64,000 bases of DNA from Streptomyces sp. NBC_00620 (GCF_026341825.1 NZ_JAPENY010000002.1:1521001-1585000); one strand, 5' to 3'; counted from the stretch's first letter, positions 52,621 through 61,924 are shown. Translations and numbers: made by a program. Notes: generated by a model not told the origin, from the sequence alone.

Positions 52621-53904
52621 TCAACCAGTCATCGGGTCGCCGCTCGGGTCCCCTTCCATCAGGGCAAGAGCCGTCGCGGGATCCCCGGCAGCCGGTCCCG
52701 CGGGGCTCCACCGACCCCGCTCCTTGCGGTAGGGCCACCACCGTCCGTCGCGCCCCAGCCGCAACTGCGTCGCCGCCGCGACCGTGGTCCAGCGGTTGCG
52801 CGTGGCACGCAACCGCGGCCGCTCGCCCTCGTCCCAGGCCGACTCCAGGGCGGCACGCGCGCGTGCCAGCGATTCCGCCTCCACGGTCCAGTCGTCCTCA
52901 AGGACGGACAGTGCGGCGACACCCCCGTACCGCCAGGCCCGTACCGCGAGTTCCAGCTCCTCGCGGTCGCGACCCGAGCCGTCGGCGAGCCGCTGGGCGA
53001 TCGCTCTCTCCGGGCGGCCGGCGGCCAGCCGCACCGCATCCTGGGCGAGCGTCGGTTCCGCCTCGACAGCCTGCTGTCCGTGCCCGGAACGGAGCGCCTC
53101 GGCGAGCAGCAGATACGCCTCGCCCGCGGTCGCGGCTGCCAGGAACTCCAAGGCAGCCGGGTCGACTTCGGCCGGCGGAGCGGCCTCCGTGTCCAGGGAA
53201 GGCGACTGCCCCGGCCTCTCGGGCAACACCGGAAGGGGCGGCAGCGGCGGAAGGATACCTCCGACCGCGTACGCCTCGGTGGCGTCCACGCCCTCCAGAG
53301 GGAGGTCCGGCGCTTCCGTCGGCTCCTGTGCGAGGGCGCTGCCGCGCGACTGAAGCTCGTCCAGCAGGGTGCGTTCGTCCCGCCCCCGCATCAGCAACAG
53401 AACGAACGGATCCTGGTCCAGCAGCCGCGCCGTCTGGTAGCAGAGCGCGGCCGTGTGCCCGCAGTGGTCCCAGGCGCCGCAGCCGCACTCCGCCTCCAGA
53501 TCGCCGAGTCCCGGCAGGAGTTCGACACCGGCGGCCGCCGCGTCCTCGACCAGGTGCGGCGGCATGTCGCGGTCGAGGAGCGCGGCGATGTGCCCGGCGC
53601 GTTCGACGGCCATGCCGAGGAAGCGGTCCCACTGATCCTCGGACAGCTCCTGAAGCAGCACGTCCGCCCGGTGCGCAGTGCCGTCGCGGTCCTGTACGAC
53701 GGCCGTGATGCGCCCCGGACGCACCGAGACGGCGCCCACCGCACCCCCGCGCGCGAGCCTGCGTCCCGTCTTCACCGGCTCTGAGTCCAACGCCGCGTCC
53801 TCCAGGGCCTGCAGCCAGGCCCGGCCCCACCAGGTCTGCGCGAAACCCCGCCCGGGCGCGGGCGGCAGCGCGGCAAACGTGCGCTCCTTGTTCCGATCCG
53901 TCAT
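52621..53904 (-). CDS. SWIM zinc-finger protein, partner of SNF2 helicase
   Basis: A 427-residue protein whose ATG overlaps the helicase stop (ATGA). GAGGGGGCACACG precedes it. The SWIM motif is AECGCGAWDHCGHTAALCY (CxC and CxH). The N-terminal TFAALPPAPGRGFAQTWWG is conserved among Streptomyces homologues as I recall. The C-terminal half (after a Pro-rich linker at about 215-250) is helical and acidic. SWIM domains bind DNA or protein; with the SNF2 enzyme it may act in repair or chromosome remodelling (inference). Confidence 0.88.
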   Translation of the reverse strand: MTDRNKERTFAALPPAPGRGFAQTWWGRAWLQALEDAALDSEPVKTGRRLARGGAVGAVSVRPGRITAVVQDRDGTAHRADVLLQELSEDQWDRFLGMAVERAGHIAALLDRDMPPHLVEDAAAAGVELLPGLGDLEAECGCGAWDHCGHTAALCYQTARLLDQDPFVLLLMRGRDERTLLDELQSRGSALAQEPTEAPDLPLEGVDATEAYAVGGILPPLPPLPVLPERPGQSPSLDTEAAPPAEVDPAALEFLAAATAGEAYLLLAEALRSGHGQQAVEAEPTLAQDAVRLAAGRPERAIAQRLADGSGRDREELELAVRAWRYGGVAALSVLEDDWTVEAESLARARAALESAWDEGERPRLRATRNRWTTVAAATQLRLGRDGRWWPYRKERGRWSPAGPAAGDPATALALMEGDPSGDPMTG

Positions 53905-56753
53905 CGTGTGCCCCCTCGCAGCTCCACCAGGTCGGCCAGTTCGGCATCGGTCAGCTCCGTGAGCGCCGCCTCCCCGGCCCCGAGCACCGCGTCCGCCAAC
54001 TGCTGCTTGCGCCGCAGCATGTCGGCGATCCGGTCCTCGATGGTCCCCTCCGTGATGAACCGGTGCACCTGCACGGGCCGGCTCTGCCCGATGCGGTACG
54101 CGCGGTCCGTGGCCTGCGCCTCGACGGCTGGGTTCCACCAGCGGTCGTAGTGCACGACATGCTCGGCCCGCGTCAGGTTCAGCCCCGTCCCCGCCGCCTT
54201 CAACGACAACAAGAAGACAGGGATTTCGCCCGCCTGGAAGCGGTCCACCATCGCCTCACGCTCGTTGATGGGAGTCCCTCCGTGCAGGAACTGGGTCGAC
54301 ACTCCGCGCGCCGCCAAGTGACTCTCGATGAGACGCGCCATCCGCACGTACTGCGTGAAGACCAGAACGCTCGCCCCCTCGGAGAGGATGGTGTCCAGCA
54401 GTTCGTCGAGCAGCTCCAGCTTCCCGGACCTGCCCGGGATCTTCGGCCGGTCCTCCTTGAGGAACTGCGCCGGGTGGTTGCAGATCTGCTTCAGTCCGGT
54501 CAGCAGCTTCACGATCAGTCCGCGCCGCGCCATGCTGTCCGCGCCCGAGATCTCCGCGAGCGTCTCGCGCACCATGGCCTCGTACAGCCCCGCCTGCTCC
54601 TTGGTGAGCGACACGGCACGGTCGGTCTCGGTCTTCGGCGGCAACTCGGGCGCGATGCCCGGGTCCGACTTGCGACGGCGCAGCAGGAACGGTCGTACGA
54701 GCTGGGCGAGCCGCTCTGCCGCCGCGGGGTCCTGGCCGCCCTCGACGGCCTGCGCGTACCGCGTACGGAACGTGCCGAGCCTGCCGAGCAGTCCGGGAGT
54801 CGTCCAGTCGAGGATCGCCCACAGCTCCGAGAGGTTGTTCTCCACCGGGGTGCCGGTGAGCGCCACACGCGCGCGTGCGCCGATCGTGCGCAGTGCCCGT
54901 GCCGTCGCCGAGTAGGGGTTCTTCACGTGCTGGGCCTCGTCGGCGACGACCATGCCCCACGTCACCTCGGTGAGCCGTGGCGCGTCGAGCCGCATCGTGC
55001 CGTACGTCGTGAGGACGAACTCCCCGCCAGCCAGGGCCTCCAGGCTGCGCCGAGAGCCGTGGAAACGCCGTACGGGGATGCCGGGGGCGAACTTCTCGAT
55101 CTCCCGCTGCCAGTTGCCCATCAGGGAGGCCGGGCAGACCACGAGTGTGGGGCCCGCGGCCGAATCGTCGCTCTGCCGGTGCAGATGCAGGGCGATCAGC
55201 GTGATCGTCTTGCCCAGGCCCATGTCGTCGGCGAGGCAGCCGCCCAGTCCCAAAGAGGTCATCCGGGCGAGCCAGTTGAGCCCCCGCAGCTGATAGTCCC
55301 GCAGCGTCGCGGCGAGCGCCGCGGGCTGCCCGACCGGCTCCTGCGCCTCCGGGTCCGCGAGCCGCTCACGCAGCGTCGCCAGCCACCCCGTGGGCCTTAC
55401 GTCGACCCGGAGGCCGTCGACCTCTGTCGAGCCCGTCAGGGCGGCACTCAGCGCGTCGATGGGTGTGACCTTGCGGTCCTGCTGGGCCTGGGCGCGGCGC
55501 ACCTCCTGCGGGTCGACCAGCACCCACTGGTCGCGCAGCCGCACCATGGGCCGGTTCGCTTCGGCGAGCCGGTCCAGTTCCTGCCGGGTGAGCTGCTGAT
55601 CGCCCAGCGCGAACCACCAGTTGAAGGCGAGCAGCGCGTCTGCCGAAAGGAACGAGGGCGTGTCCGACGAGGCCTTGACCGGGCCCTTGTCCTCGTCCGG
55701 CGGACCGATGACCGCGCGTGCGGTCAACTTCTGTGCCAGCTCCTTCGGCCAGTGCACGTCGACGCCCGCGAACGCCAGCATGCGGGCGCCTTCGCCGAGT
55801 AGTTCAGTGACCTCCTCGTCGGCGAGTTCGACGGCGTCCGGCACGGCTGCCGAGAGCAGGGGAGTCAGCGGGGCCCAGGCCCGGACCGCGCGGCGCAGTG
55901 CGAGCAAGGCGTCCATCCGCGCGCGCGGGCCGAAGGCCGAGGACCCGGCCCAGACGGCGGATGCGTCCGCGACGAGGGTCGGATCGCTCACGCTGTGCAC
56001 CTGCAGCACCACGTGGAACTGCAGGCGGGTCTCGTCCGACACGGCCGACGCGAGTCCCGGTACCTCGACGCGCAGGGAGATCCGTACGTCCGCGTCGTGC
56101 CCCGCGGCGATGTCCGCGGCCCAGGCGCGCTTTTCGGGCACGTGCTGCGGCTCCGGCGCGGCGAAGGCCCGACCGCCCGCCACGAGCGCCGCCGCGGGCG
56201 AGCGGGGCAGTGCGTCGGCGACCGCGTCGAGGAAGGCCCGCAACAGCCGCTCCGGATCGGGCAGCCTCAGCGGTCCGGCACCGTCCAACGGCACCGCGTG
56301 CGCCTGGGGCGGCATCGCGGCGGCCAGCTCACGGATCCGCTCCGGGTCGTCCGCCGACAGCGGGCCTGCGCGCCACGCGTCGTGGTCGTCGGGGGTCAGT
56401 CCGGGCAACAGCAGTCCGCGCGCGGCGAGCTGGAGGGCCAGCACGGCGGCCGCGCCCCAGAACGAGGTCGCCCGGTGAGCCTGCGCGGCGGCACGCGCGC
56501 GTGTGAGCACCGGGAGCGCGGCGCGCACGGGAAGGAGCACGGCGGGTACGGTCACGAGGTCGACGCCCTCACCCGCGGGCAGGACGACGGCCAGATCCTC
56601 GGCGGAGCCGGACGCCACCACAGGAGGAGCGTCGCCGTCCGGGTGCCAGAAGGCGACGCAGCCGGTGCGGGACGGATCGGCGGGCACGAACACGGCACAG
56701 CAGCGGGCCAGTTCAGCGATCTCGGTGGGAGTTGCAGCAGGAATCCTCTGCAC
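53901..56753 (-). CDS. SNF2-family DNA-dependent ATPase / helicase
   Basis: A 950-residue SWI2/SNF2 ATPase, if started at the GTG 56753 (VQRIPAATPTEIAELARCC); the frame continues upstream but lacks a good site. The N-terminal 400 residues are unique. The motor has Walker A LADDMGLGKTITLIAL, Walker B VVADEAQHVKN, motif III ALTGTPVENNLSELWAILD and motif VI DRAYRIGQSRPVQVHRF. It translocates on DNA without classical helicase activity. It is translationally coupled to the SWIM protein, suggesting one complex. Role in repair or transcription is not proven. Confidence 0.92.
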   Translation of the reverse strand: MQRIPAATPTEIAELARCCAVFVPADPSRTGCVAFWHPDGDAPPVVASGSAEDLAVVLPAGEGVDLVTVPAVLLPVRAALPVLTRARAAAQAHRATSFWGAAAVLALQLAARGLLLPGLTPDDHDAWRAGPLSADDPERIRELAAAMPPQAHAVPLDGAGPLRLPDPERLLRAFLDAVADALPRSPAAALVAGGRAFAAPEPQHVPEKRAWAADIAAGHDADVRISLRVEVPGLASAVSDETRLQFHVVLQVHSVSDPTLVADASAVWAGSSAFGPRARMDALLALRRAVRAWAPLTPLLSAAVPDAVELADEEVTELLGEGARMLAFAGVDVHWPKELAQKLTARAVIGPPDEDKGPVKASSDTPSFLSADALLAFNWWFALGDQQLTRQELDRLAEANRPMVRLRDQWVLVDPQEVRRAQAQQDRKVTPIDALSAALTGSTEVDGLRVDVRPTGWLATLRERLADPEAQEPVGQPAALAATLRDYQLRGLNWLARMTSLGLGGCLADDMGLGKTITLIALHLHRQSDDSAAGPTLVVCPASLMGNWQREIEKFAPGIPVRRFHGSRRSLEALAGGEFVLTTYGTMRLDAPRLTEVTWGMVVADEAQHVKNPYSATARALRTIGARARVALTGTPVENNLSELWAILDWTTPGLLGRLGTFRTRYAQAVEGGQDPAAAERLAQLVRPFLLRRRKSDPGIAPELPPKTETDRAVSLTKEQAGLYEAMVRETLAEISGADSMARRGLIVKLLTGLKQICNHPAQFLKEDRPKIPGRSGKLELLDELLDTILSEGASVLVFTQYVRMARLIESHLAARGVSTQFLHGGTPINEREAMVDRFQAGEIPVFLLSLKAAGTGLNLTRAEHVVHYDRWWNPAVEAQATDRAYRIGQSRPVQVHRFITEGTIEDRIADMLRRKQQLADAVLGAGEAALTELTDAELADLVELRGGTR

Positions 56754-57000
56754 AGCGATGATGCATTCCTCAAATTTGACTACCGGGGGGCCGGTCGCCG
56801 AGGGTACAGCACTCCGGGCGACGGGCGAGCACGGTGGAGTCGTGGCGTGGGTCACTACATGCCAGGGGGTGTAGGCAACCCCCCTGACGTGCGAGGGAGA
56901 CCCCCGCACCAACCCGGGTGGTGGCGCCATGGTCGCCGAGGGTCACCCATTCGTACGTTTCATCAGGTCAACCCGTTTCTCCAGAGACCGGAGACCCGCC

Positions 57001-58044
57001 ATGCCCCAGCTTGCCGCAGCCGTCGCGGAACATCCGCCCGGGACGGCCCCGGGAAGTGACTTCGCGCCCCTCCTGCGAGCCGTCAAGGGCGAGGGCCTAC
57101 TGAAGCGGCGCCATGGCTGGTATGCGCTCACGATCACCGTCAACGCGCTGTCCCTGGCCACCGTCGTCACCGCCGTCGTCCTGACCGGCAACTCCTGGTG
57201 GACGTTGCTCCTCGCTCCGCTCCTGGCCGTCCTCTCGGCCCGGACGGCGTTCATAGGCCACGACGCGGGCCACTCCCAGATCACCGGCAACAAGCCCGCC
57301 GGACGTCTGATCGGCCTGCTCCACGGCAATCTGCTGCTGGGGATGAGCTACTCCTGGTGGAACGACAAGCACAACCGCCACCACGCCAACCCGAACCACA
57401 TCGACAAGGACCCGGACGTCGTCGCCGACATCCTGGTCTTCACGAGCGAGCAGGCCCGGGGGAGGGCCGGTTTCCGCCGCTGGCTGACTCGTAACCAGGC
57501 CTGGCTCTTCTTTCCGCTCACCCTTCTCGAAGGCGTCGCGCTGAAGGTGCACGGTTTCCAGGACCTTCGTCGGCAGCCGCCACGTGAGCGGACCGTGGAA
57601 GCACTGCTGCTGGTGATCCACGTCGTCGCGTACGCGGCCCTGCTGCTCACCTCCATGTCCCTGGGCAAGGCGCTCGCCTTCGCCGCCCTCCACCAAGCAC
57701 TGTTCGGTCTGCACCTGGGCATGGCCTTCGCGCCCAACCACAAGGGCATGGAGATGCCCGACCCGGAGGGCGATCGCTGGGGACATCTGCACCGTCAGGT
57801 GCTCACCTCGCGCAATGTCCGCGGTGCCGTCCTGACGGACTGGTTTCTCGGTGGCCTCAACTATCAGATCGAGCACCATCTGTTCCCCAGCATGCCCCGC
57901 CCCCATCTGCGACTCGCGCAGCCGCTGGTGCGCGCACACTGCCGAGACTTGGGTATCCCCTATGTGGAGACCGGGCTCGTCGACTCCTACCGGCAGGCCC
58001 TGAGCCACATGCACGAGGTCGGAGAACCTCTCAGGGTTGGCTAG
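57001..58044 (+). CDS. Fatty acid desaturase
   Basis: Integral membrane di-iron desaturase of 347 residues, introducing a double bond in lipid acyl chains. The ATG at 57001 follows GGAGACCCGCC; an in-frame GTG or ATG upstream is less supported. Three histidine boxes are intact: HDAGH, HNRHH and QIEHH, with HLFPSMPRPHL after the third. Four transmembrane helices are visible. No redox-partner gene is adjacent. The QIEHH box puts it among front-end/acyl-lipid type desaturases. Confidence 0.93.
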   Translation: MPQLAAAVAEHPPGTAPGSDFAPLLRAVKGEGLLKRRHGWYALTITVNALSLATVVTAVVLTGNSWWTLLLAPLLAVLSARTAFIGHDAGHSQITGNKPAGRLIGLLHGNLLLGMSYSWWNDKHNRHHANPNHIDKDPDVVADILVFTSEQARGRAGFRRWLTRNQAWLFFPLTLLEGVALKVHGFQDLRRQPPRERTVEALLLVIHVVAYAALLLTSMSLGKALAFAALHQALFGLHLGMAFAPNHKGMEMPDPEGDRWGHLHRQVLTSRNVRGAVLTDWFLGGLNYQIEHHLFPSMPRPHLRLAQPLVRAHCRDLGIPYVETGLVDSYRQALSHMHEVGEPLRVG

Positions 58045-58147
58045 GGGTCAGGCCTCAGGGTCGTATCAGGGTCTCGTTCCGGAACCGTGGGAGGCACGGA
58101 CCCGTTCTCAGGACAGAGAGCGGCAGTAGCCGCAAAGGAGGCGACAC

Positions 58148-58330
58148 ATGTCGAAGAACGCGAAGATCGCCGCAGGGGGTGTGGCGGTCGGGCTCATCCT
58201 GCTGATCTGGCTGCCCTGGTGGGCCGCTTTCCTGATCGTGCTGGGAGTCCCGGCGGCCGCATACCTGGCGCTGGACCCCTCGCAGCGGCGCAGGCTGCGC
58301 CGAGTCACACGCAAGGAGATCGGCCGCTGA
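58148..58330 (+). CDS. Small membrane protein
   Basis: A 60-residue protein, ATG preceded by AAAGGAGG at ideal spacing. Two hydrophobic stretches (AAGGVAVGLILLIWLPWWAA and FLIVLGVPAAAYLAL) form a hairpin, then a basic tail (PSQRRRLRRVTRKEIGR). No known function. It lies 103 bases downstream of the desaturase on the same strand and could be cotranscribed. A hairpin downstream is a likely terminator. Confidence 0.85.
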   Translation: MSKNAKIAAGGVAVGLILLIWLPWWAAFLIVLGVPAAAYLALDPSQRRRLRRVTRKEIGR

Positions 58331-58427
58331 GGCGCCACCGACCTGGTACGTCTCCGCCCAGCGCGCCGGAGTCGAGCGCATCGCCACTCGTGGGCCTGCC
58401 ATCGGCATGATCCGCGAGCGGTGATGC

Positions 58428-58462
58428 GTGCTCGGCTTACCGACGGGGTGAGCCGAGCGCAC
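58428..58462 (+). terminator. Hairpin after the small membrane protein gene
   Basis: GTGCTCGGCTTACC and GGTGAGCCGAGCGCAC pair with a 2-base bulge around a short loop, about 100 bases after the stop. A second hairpin, GGCCGCGC/GCGCGGCC (58573-58605), terminates the opposite-strand gene ending at 58608. Confidence 0.5.
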
Positions 58463-58607
58463 TTCCTGGCGGGCCGACCTCGACGCTCAGCGCGCGCGAG
58501 GGCCATGACATCGCGATGGGCGCCTTTCCCGTCAACTTGAACGAGAGCCGCTGACAAGGCCCACTGACAAAGGGCCGCGCAAACGGGGCATCGCTCGGCG
58601 CGGCCGC

Positions 58608-59486
58608 TCAGCTGGGGCGTACCGCCAGCTTGTCGAGGGCCTCCAGGAGGCCGGGCAGCTCCGGCCCGCGGCCGACGGGCAGGACTTCTCCGGGCTCCTC
58701 GTCGAGGAGGACGAAGGCGATGTCGTCGGTCCTGGCGACCAAGGACCAGCCGGGGCCGTCGGCGCGCAGGGTCCGTGCGTCGGTCGTGGCGAAGGACGAG
58801 CGGACGCGGCCGAGCGGGGGTGGCGTGTCCACGTAGGAGCGCGCCTCCGCCAGCACCCGGCGAATGCCGCTGGGTGCCTCGCCGTCGGCGCTCTCGGGGT
58901 GCTCCTGAGCATCCTCAGAGGCGTTTTCGGTCTGCGCCCCGGCGTCCGGTTCGGTCCCTGTCCTGGCGTCCGACTTCGCGAAATCCGCGTCGTTGATCTG
59001 CTCCCGCCAGATCGCCCACTGCAGCGCGATCTCGTCGGCGCCGAGACGCCGTTGAGCCGGGCCCCAGATGGTGGTGTCCGGCGGGCGCAGCGGGGGCCGT
59101 TCCGTGAGCTCGGGCCCGGGGTCGTGCGGGGCCGGCACTCCCGGAGCCGAGACGGCGACATCAAGGGGCCAGCCGGGCAGTGCGGAGACGACCGTGCGCT
59201 CGTCCGGCGACAGATCGTGCTCCATTCCGCAGTCCCAGGAGGCGATGGCGACGGCGACCAGCGAGACGTCGTCGATGACGACCGTCCACCGGGCGCCCTC
59301 GCTGTCCTGGCCGAGTACCAGGCCGTATCCGTCGGCGAGCGGTGCCAGGTCGAGTGCCGCGCAGGCCGCCGGGTAGTCGTCCCCCAGCACACTGGGGAAC
59401 TTCGCCGGTGTCAGCAGCACGGCAGTCAGCACGTACAGCGCGTCGTCGTCCACGGTGGCGATGGCGTCATCGTCCGTCCCGGCCAT
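58608..59486 (-). CDS. Hypothetical soluble protein, acidic
   Basis: A 292-residue acidic cytosolic protein. ATG 59486 has GGGGAGG upstream; the frame extends 64 codons further without support. N-terminal part (about 1-130) is a compact domain with DDDALYVLTAVLLTPAKFPS and WTVVIDDVSLVAVAIASW. A charged linker (about 185-215) leads to a C-terminal segment with WSLVARTDDIAFVLLDEEPG, a pattern that recalls SseB/Imm-type folds. I do not recognise a function. It may be a conserved Streptomyces protein of unknown role. Confidence 0.75.
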   Translation of the reverse strand: MAGTDDDAIATVDDDALYVLTAVLLTPAKFPSVLGDDYPAACAALDLAPLADGYGLVLGQDSEGARWTVVIDDVSLVAVAIASWDCGMEHDLSPDERTVVSALPGWPLDVAVSAPGVPAPHDPGPELTERPPLRPPDTTIWGPAQRRLGADEIALQWAIWREQINDADFAKSDARTGTEPDAGAQTENASEDAQEHPESADGEAPSGIRRVLAEARSYVDTPPPLGRVRSSFATTDARTLRADGPGWSLVARTDDIAFVLLDEEPGEVLPVGRGPELPGLLEALDKLAVRPS

Positions 59487-59622
59487 CCCAGCCTCCCCAT
59501 TGCTACATCCGTCGGCGCACCCTAATGCGACCGGAAGGCCCTTGTCACGAGGCCCAAGTACACGCGGAGCTGCAGCTATCCGGCTGGACAGGGGCGAATC
59601 GACCTTCCGGGGCGGTCGCGGG

Positions 59623-59937
59623 TCACACGGCGGGTAGTCCGAGCAGCGTCCGCGCCACTGTCTGCGGCGACTCGTCACGTTCCCGCGCCAGGGCGATGAC
59701 GGCCCGGCAGGCCAGCTCGTTCACACCGAACGACAGCGCCTCCGGCGACACCCAGGCCGCGGCCTCGTCGATCTGGTCCTGATCGTCCTCCGCGCACGCC
59801 GACACATACACAGCGGCCGCCTCGAACAAGTTGTGCGTACCTTTCTCCGGCCGTCGTATCGCGGGCTGCCCTTCCTCGGGCCGCTCGGCCGTCTTCTTGC
59901 GCCACGTCTTGCGGAGTCTGCCGAACATACCGGACAT
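59623..59937 (-). CDS. Hypothetical protein, last host gene before the mobile element
   Basis: A 104-residue protein starting MSGMFGRLRKTWRKKTAERP at ATG 59937, with GGGGGAAGG upstream. The basic N-terminus is followed by a helical acidic domain (NLFEAAAVYVSACAEDDQDQ and VNELACRAVIALARE). A promoter-like pair and dyad lie 64-125 bases upstream. No function known. The frame also opens at 59988, without a ribosome-binding site. Confidence 0.75.
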   Translation of the reverse strand: MSGMFGRLRKTWRKKTAERPEEGQPAIRRPEKGTHNLFEAAAVYVSACAEDDQDQIDEAAAWVSPEALSFGVNELACRAVIALARERDESPQTVARTLLGLPAV

Positions 59938-60000
59938 CTGGCCGCCTTCCCCCTGTGGAGCCCGTACGGGCCGTAGCTCATCGGTCAACTAATGCTACTC

Positions 60001-60062
60001 AACGTATTTACCGACTTGTCTGTTGCCAAGGGCCCCTGAACAGCGAATGTGCAGTTCAGGGG
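60001..60062 (-). promoter_or_regulatory. Promoter and dyad upstream of the 59937 gene
   Basis: On the minus strand TTGGCA (60029-60024), a 17-base spacer and TACGTT (60006-60001) form a sigma-70-like promoter. Just upstream lies the inverted repeat CCCCTGAAC/GTTCAGGGG (60033-60041, 60054-60062), a candidate operator. TTGCCAA occurs at 60023-60029 and again at 60067-60073. Confidence 0.55.
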
Positions 60063-60124
60063 GTCTTTGCCAAAGATCGACGGGCTTCGCCGGACCCCGG
60101 TCCGCACCGGTTCAAACCGGACCG

Positions 60125-60160
60125 CGCGGCTACGTAAGTAGCCGCGAACGTAGCCACGAA
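60125..60160. other. Candidate integrase binding repeats (att region)
   Basis: CGCGGCTAC-GTAA-GTAGCCGCG (60125-60146) is a perfect 9-bp inverted repeat. GTAGCCGCGAA (60138-60148) and GTAGCCACGAA (60150-60160) are direct repeats with a 12-bp period. Such clusters beside an integrase gene often are arm-type or core sites; this is inference. Confidence 0.45.
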
Positions 60161-60423
60161 TAGTGGGGCCGGACATTGGTGGCGCCATGGCTTGAGCTGG
60201 TGCAGGCCGCCTCTGGCCTGGGTCATCTGGTTGGTCCCGTCGCGATGCCTGGGCATGCAGCGCGGCCGCCCCTGGCGTGTACCTCTCTGATAATCCTGCT
60301 GAGTGAAGGAGCACTCTTCTTGTGATCGGCACTGGTCTGGCTGAACCGACTGAGATGCGCCGGTGAGCGCGGAGGTGACGGCCACGGTCCGGCGGCGAGA
60401 CGAAGGGGGCCGGGGATAGAGGC

Positions 60424-60460
60424 AGCGGGGCTGAGACCGGTTGCTGGCCTCAGCCCCGCT
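60424..60460 (-). terminator. Integrase terminator
   Basis: AGCGGGGCTGAG and its exact reverse complement enclose a 13-base loop, 60 bases beyond the integrase stop. Confidence 0.75.
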
Positions 60461-60519
60461 GAGGTCCGCCCTTTGCCGCTCCGCCGGCGAAGGGGGTCAG
60501 CGAGGAAGGCGTGGGGCCA

Positions 60520-61758
60520 TCACGCCGCGTCGCGCACGGGGGACAGTTTCGGCCGCGCGGACAGGCCGGCAGCCTTTGCTCCGTGCGTGTCGGCGTGGTT
60601 CTTCAGGAGGTGGCTGTACGTGCGCTGGAGTTCCACGACGGAGGTGCCCACCCACGCGGCCACGGTGTGCTCGGGTATGCCGCTCTGGAGGCATGTGGAG
60701 ACGAAGGTGTGCCTGAGGTCGTGGAAGGTCGGAAGGTTTCCTTCCAAGTCCTTGATGCCCAGCTTCAGCAGCACGGGCTTCCATAGGGACTCGTTGAAGT
60801 AGCTGCAGCACATGAGGTTGTTGTGCGGTGTCCAGAAGAGAGCTCGCGCCGAGCCGCGTTTACAGTCGTCGATCTTTTTCCTGTGCTCCCACACCACGGT
60901 CTCCGTGGCCTGAGGTGGGAAGCGCTCCGTGTGCTCCTCCACGGCGTCCAGGAGGTACGGAGGCATCGGCGTGTCCTTCGAGCTGAGGCGTGGGCTCGTC
61001 TTCAACCGCTCTACTAGGAGGCGCTTGTGGTGAGTCTCTTTGGTCCTGAGTACCTGCCGACGCACGGTGAGCAGGCTTCGGGTCGAGTCGATCACGTCTT
61101 CGCACACGCCGAACGCCTCGGCTTGCCGGTTGCCACAGGCGAAGCCGAACATGGGGATGAGGCGGTAGCGTGCTGGGAACGTGTCGTATATTGCCCAGCA
61201 CTCGTCCGGGCTGAAGACGTATGACGTCGTCTCGCCTACGTAGGGCCCGTCAACTTCGTAGGTCGGGTTGGATGTGATCTTCCCGTTCTGCAGGGCGTCC
61301 TTCATGATCATCTGGAAGACCTTCCAGTGAAGTGCCCCCGTAGAGTTGGCGACGCTCTCGTTGTCCTCGATCTCCTGGATCCATGCTTCGACCTGAGCCT
61401 TCTTGATGGCTCTGAGGCGGTGCCTTCCCCAGCGCGGATTGAGGTGCACGCGGATGGCTATCTCGTAATTCTCAAGGCTGCGCTCCTTGATTCGGCGTCT
61501 GCTGAGCCAGTCGGCAGCCCACTGGCGGAATGTGAGGTTTGCCTCGACGGGCTCCGGGACCGCTCCTGGAGTCAATCCGTCCAGAACTGCCTGAGCCTGA
61601 GCCTGAGTCAGGCCGACTGACTCGGGAATCGTCGCTCGTGTGCGGTTGCCTTCGTCGTTCGTGCGGTTGTAGGACCAGCTATGGGCGCATCCGCCCCTCT
61701 TGGGCCTGTTCTGGTCGGGACAGTCGCACCGCTTGTAGACAGTGGGCTTGCGTGCCAC
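60520..61758 (-). CDS. int: Tyrosine site-specific integrase
   Basis: A 412-residue tyrosine recombinase that inserts and excises the element. The start is GTG 61758 with AGAGG upstream. An N-terminal Cys/His cluster (YKRCDCPDQNRPKRGGCAHSW) may bind zinc. A SAM-like DNA-binding domain (about 85-180) and the catalytic domain follow. Catalytic residues: Arg in CGNRQAEAFG, HDLRHTFVS (His, Arg), Trp/Gly in VAAWVGTSVV and Tyr in QRTYSHLL. Codon use is less G/C biased than in the host genes, a sign of transfer. It is next to xis and ends toward the host gene at 59937. Confidence 0.93.
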   Translation of the reverse strand: MARKPTVYKRCDCPDQNRPKRGGCAHSWSYNRTNDEGNRTRATIPESVGLTQAQAQAVLDGLTPGAVPEPVEANLTFRQWAADWLSRRRIKERSLENYEIAIRVHLNPRWGRHRLRAIKKAQVEAWIQEIEDNESVANSTGALHWKVFQMIMKDALQNGKITSNPTYEVDGPYVGETTSYVFSPDECWAIYDTFPARYRLIPMFGFACGNRQAEAFGVCEDVIDSTRSLLTVRRQVLRTKETHHKRLLVERLKTSPRLSSKDTPMPPYLLDAVEEHTERFPPQATETVVWEHRKKIDDCKRGSARALFWTPHNNLMCCSYFNESLWKPVLLKLGIKDLEGNLPTFHDLRHTFVSTCLQSGIPEHTVAAWVGTSVVELQRTYSHLLKNHADTHGAKAAGLSARPKLSPVRDAA

Positions 61759-61924
61759 GGGACGCCTCTCGCGATCTTGGTTGATTCTCAGGTGACTCCC
61801 TGGCCAGGGGGGTTGGACTCTACGTAGGCGCAGCCGTGGCCGGTCAAGTCGTCGAGCAGAGGGCGGCGCGGACGGTGGTGCACCCTTTATTCGCAGTCAT
61901 ATCTCCCGAGCCGGTGTCCCGAAT

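Larger units (their letters stand above)
59938..60519. other. 582-base region between the last host gene and the integrase
   Basis: No supported gene. It holds the promoter and dyad of the 59937 gene, a pair of TTGCCAA sequences, direct and inverted GTAGCC repeats (60125-60160) and the integrase terminator (60424-60460). The left attachment site of the element is expected here, but I cannot set its exact limits. No tRNA was found. Confidence 0.6.

Noticed and set aside
60100..60120. tRNA T-arm-like sequence GGTTCAAACC
   Set aside because: It is a simple CCGGTTCAAACCGG palindrome. No matching acceptor, D or anticodon arms surround it.
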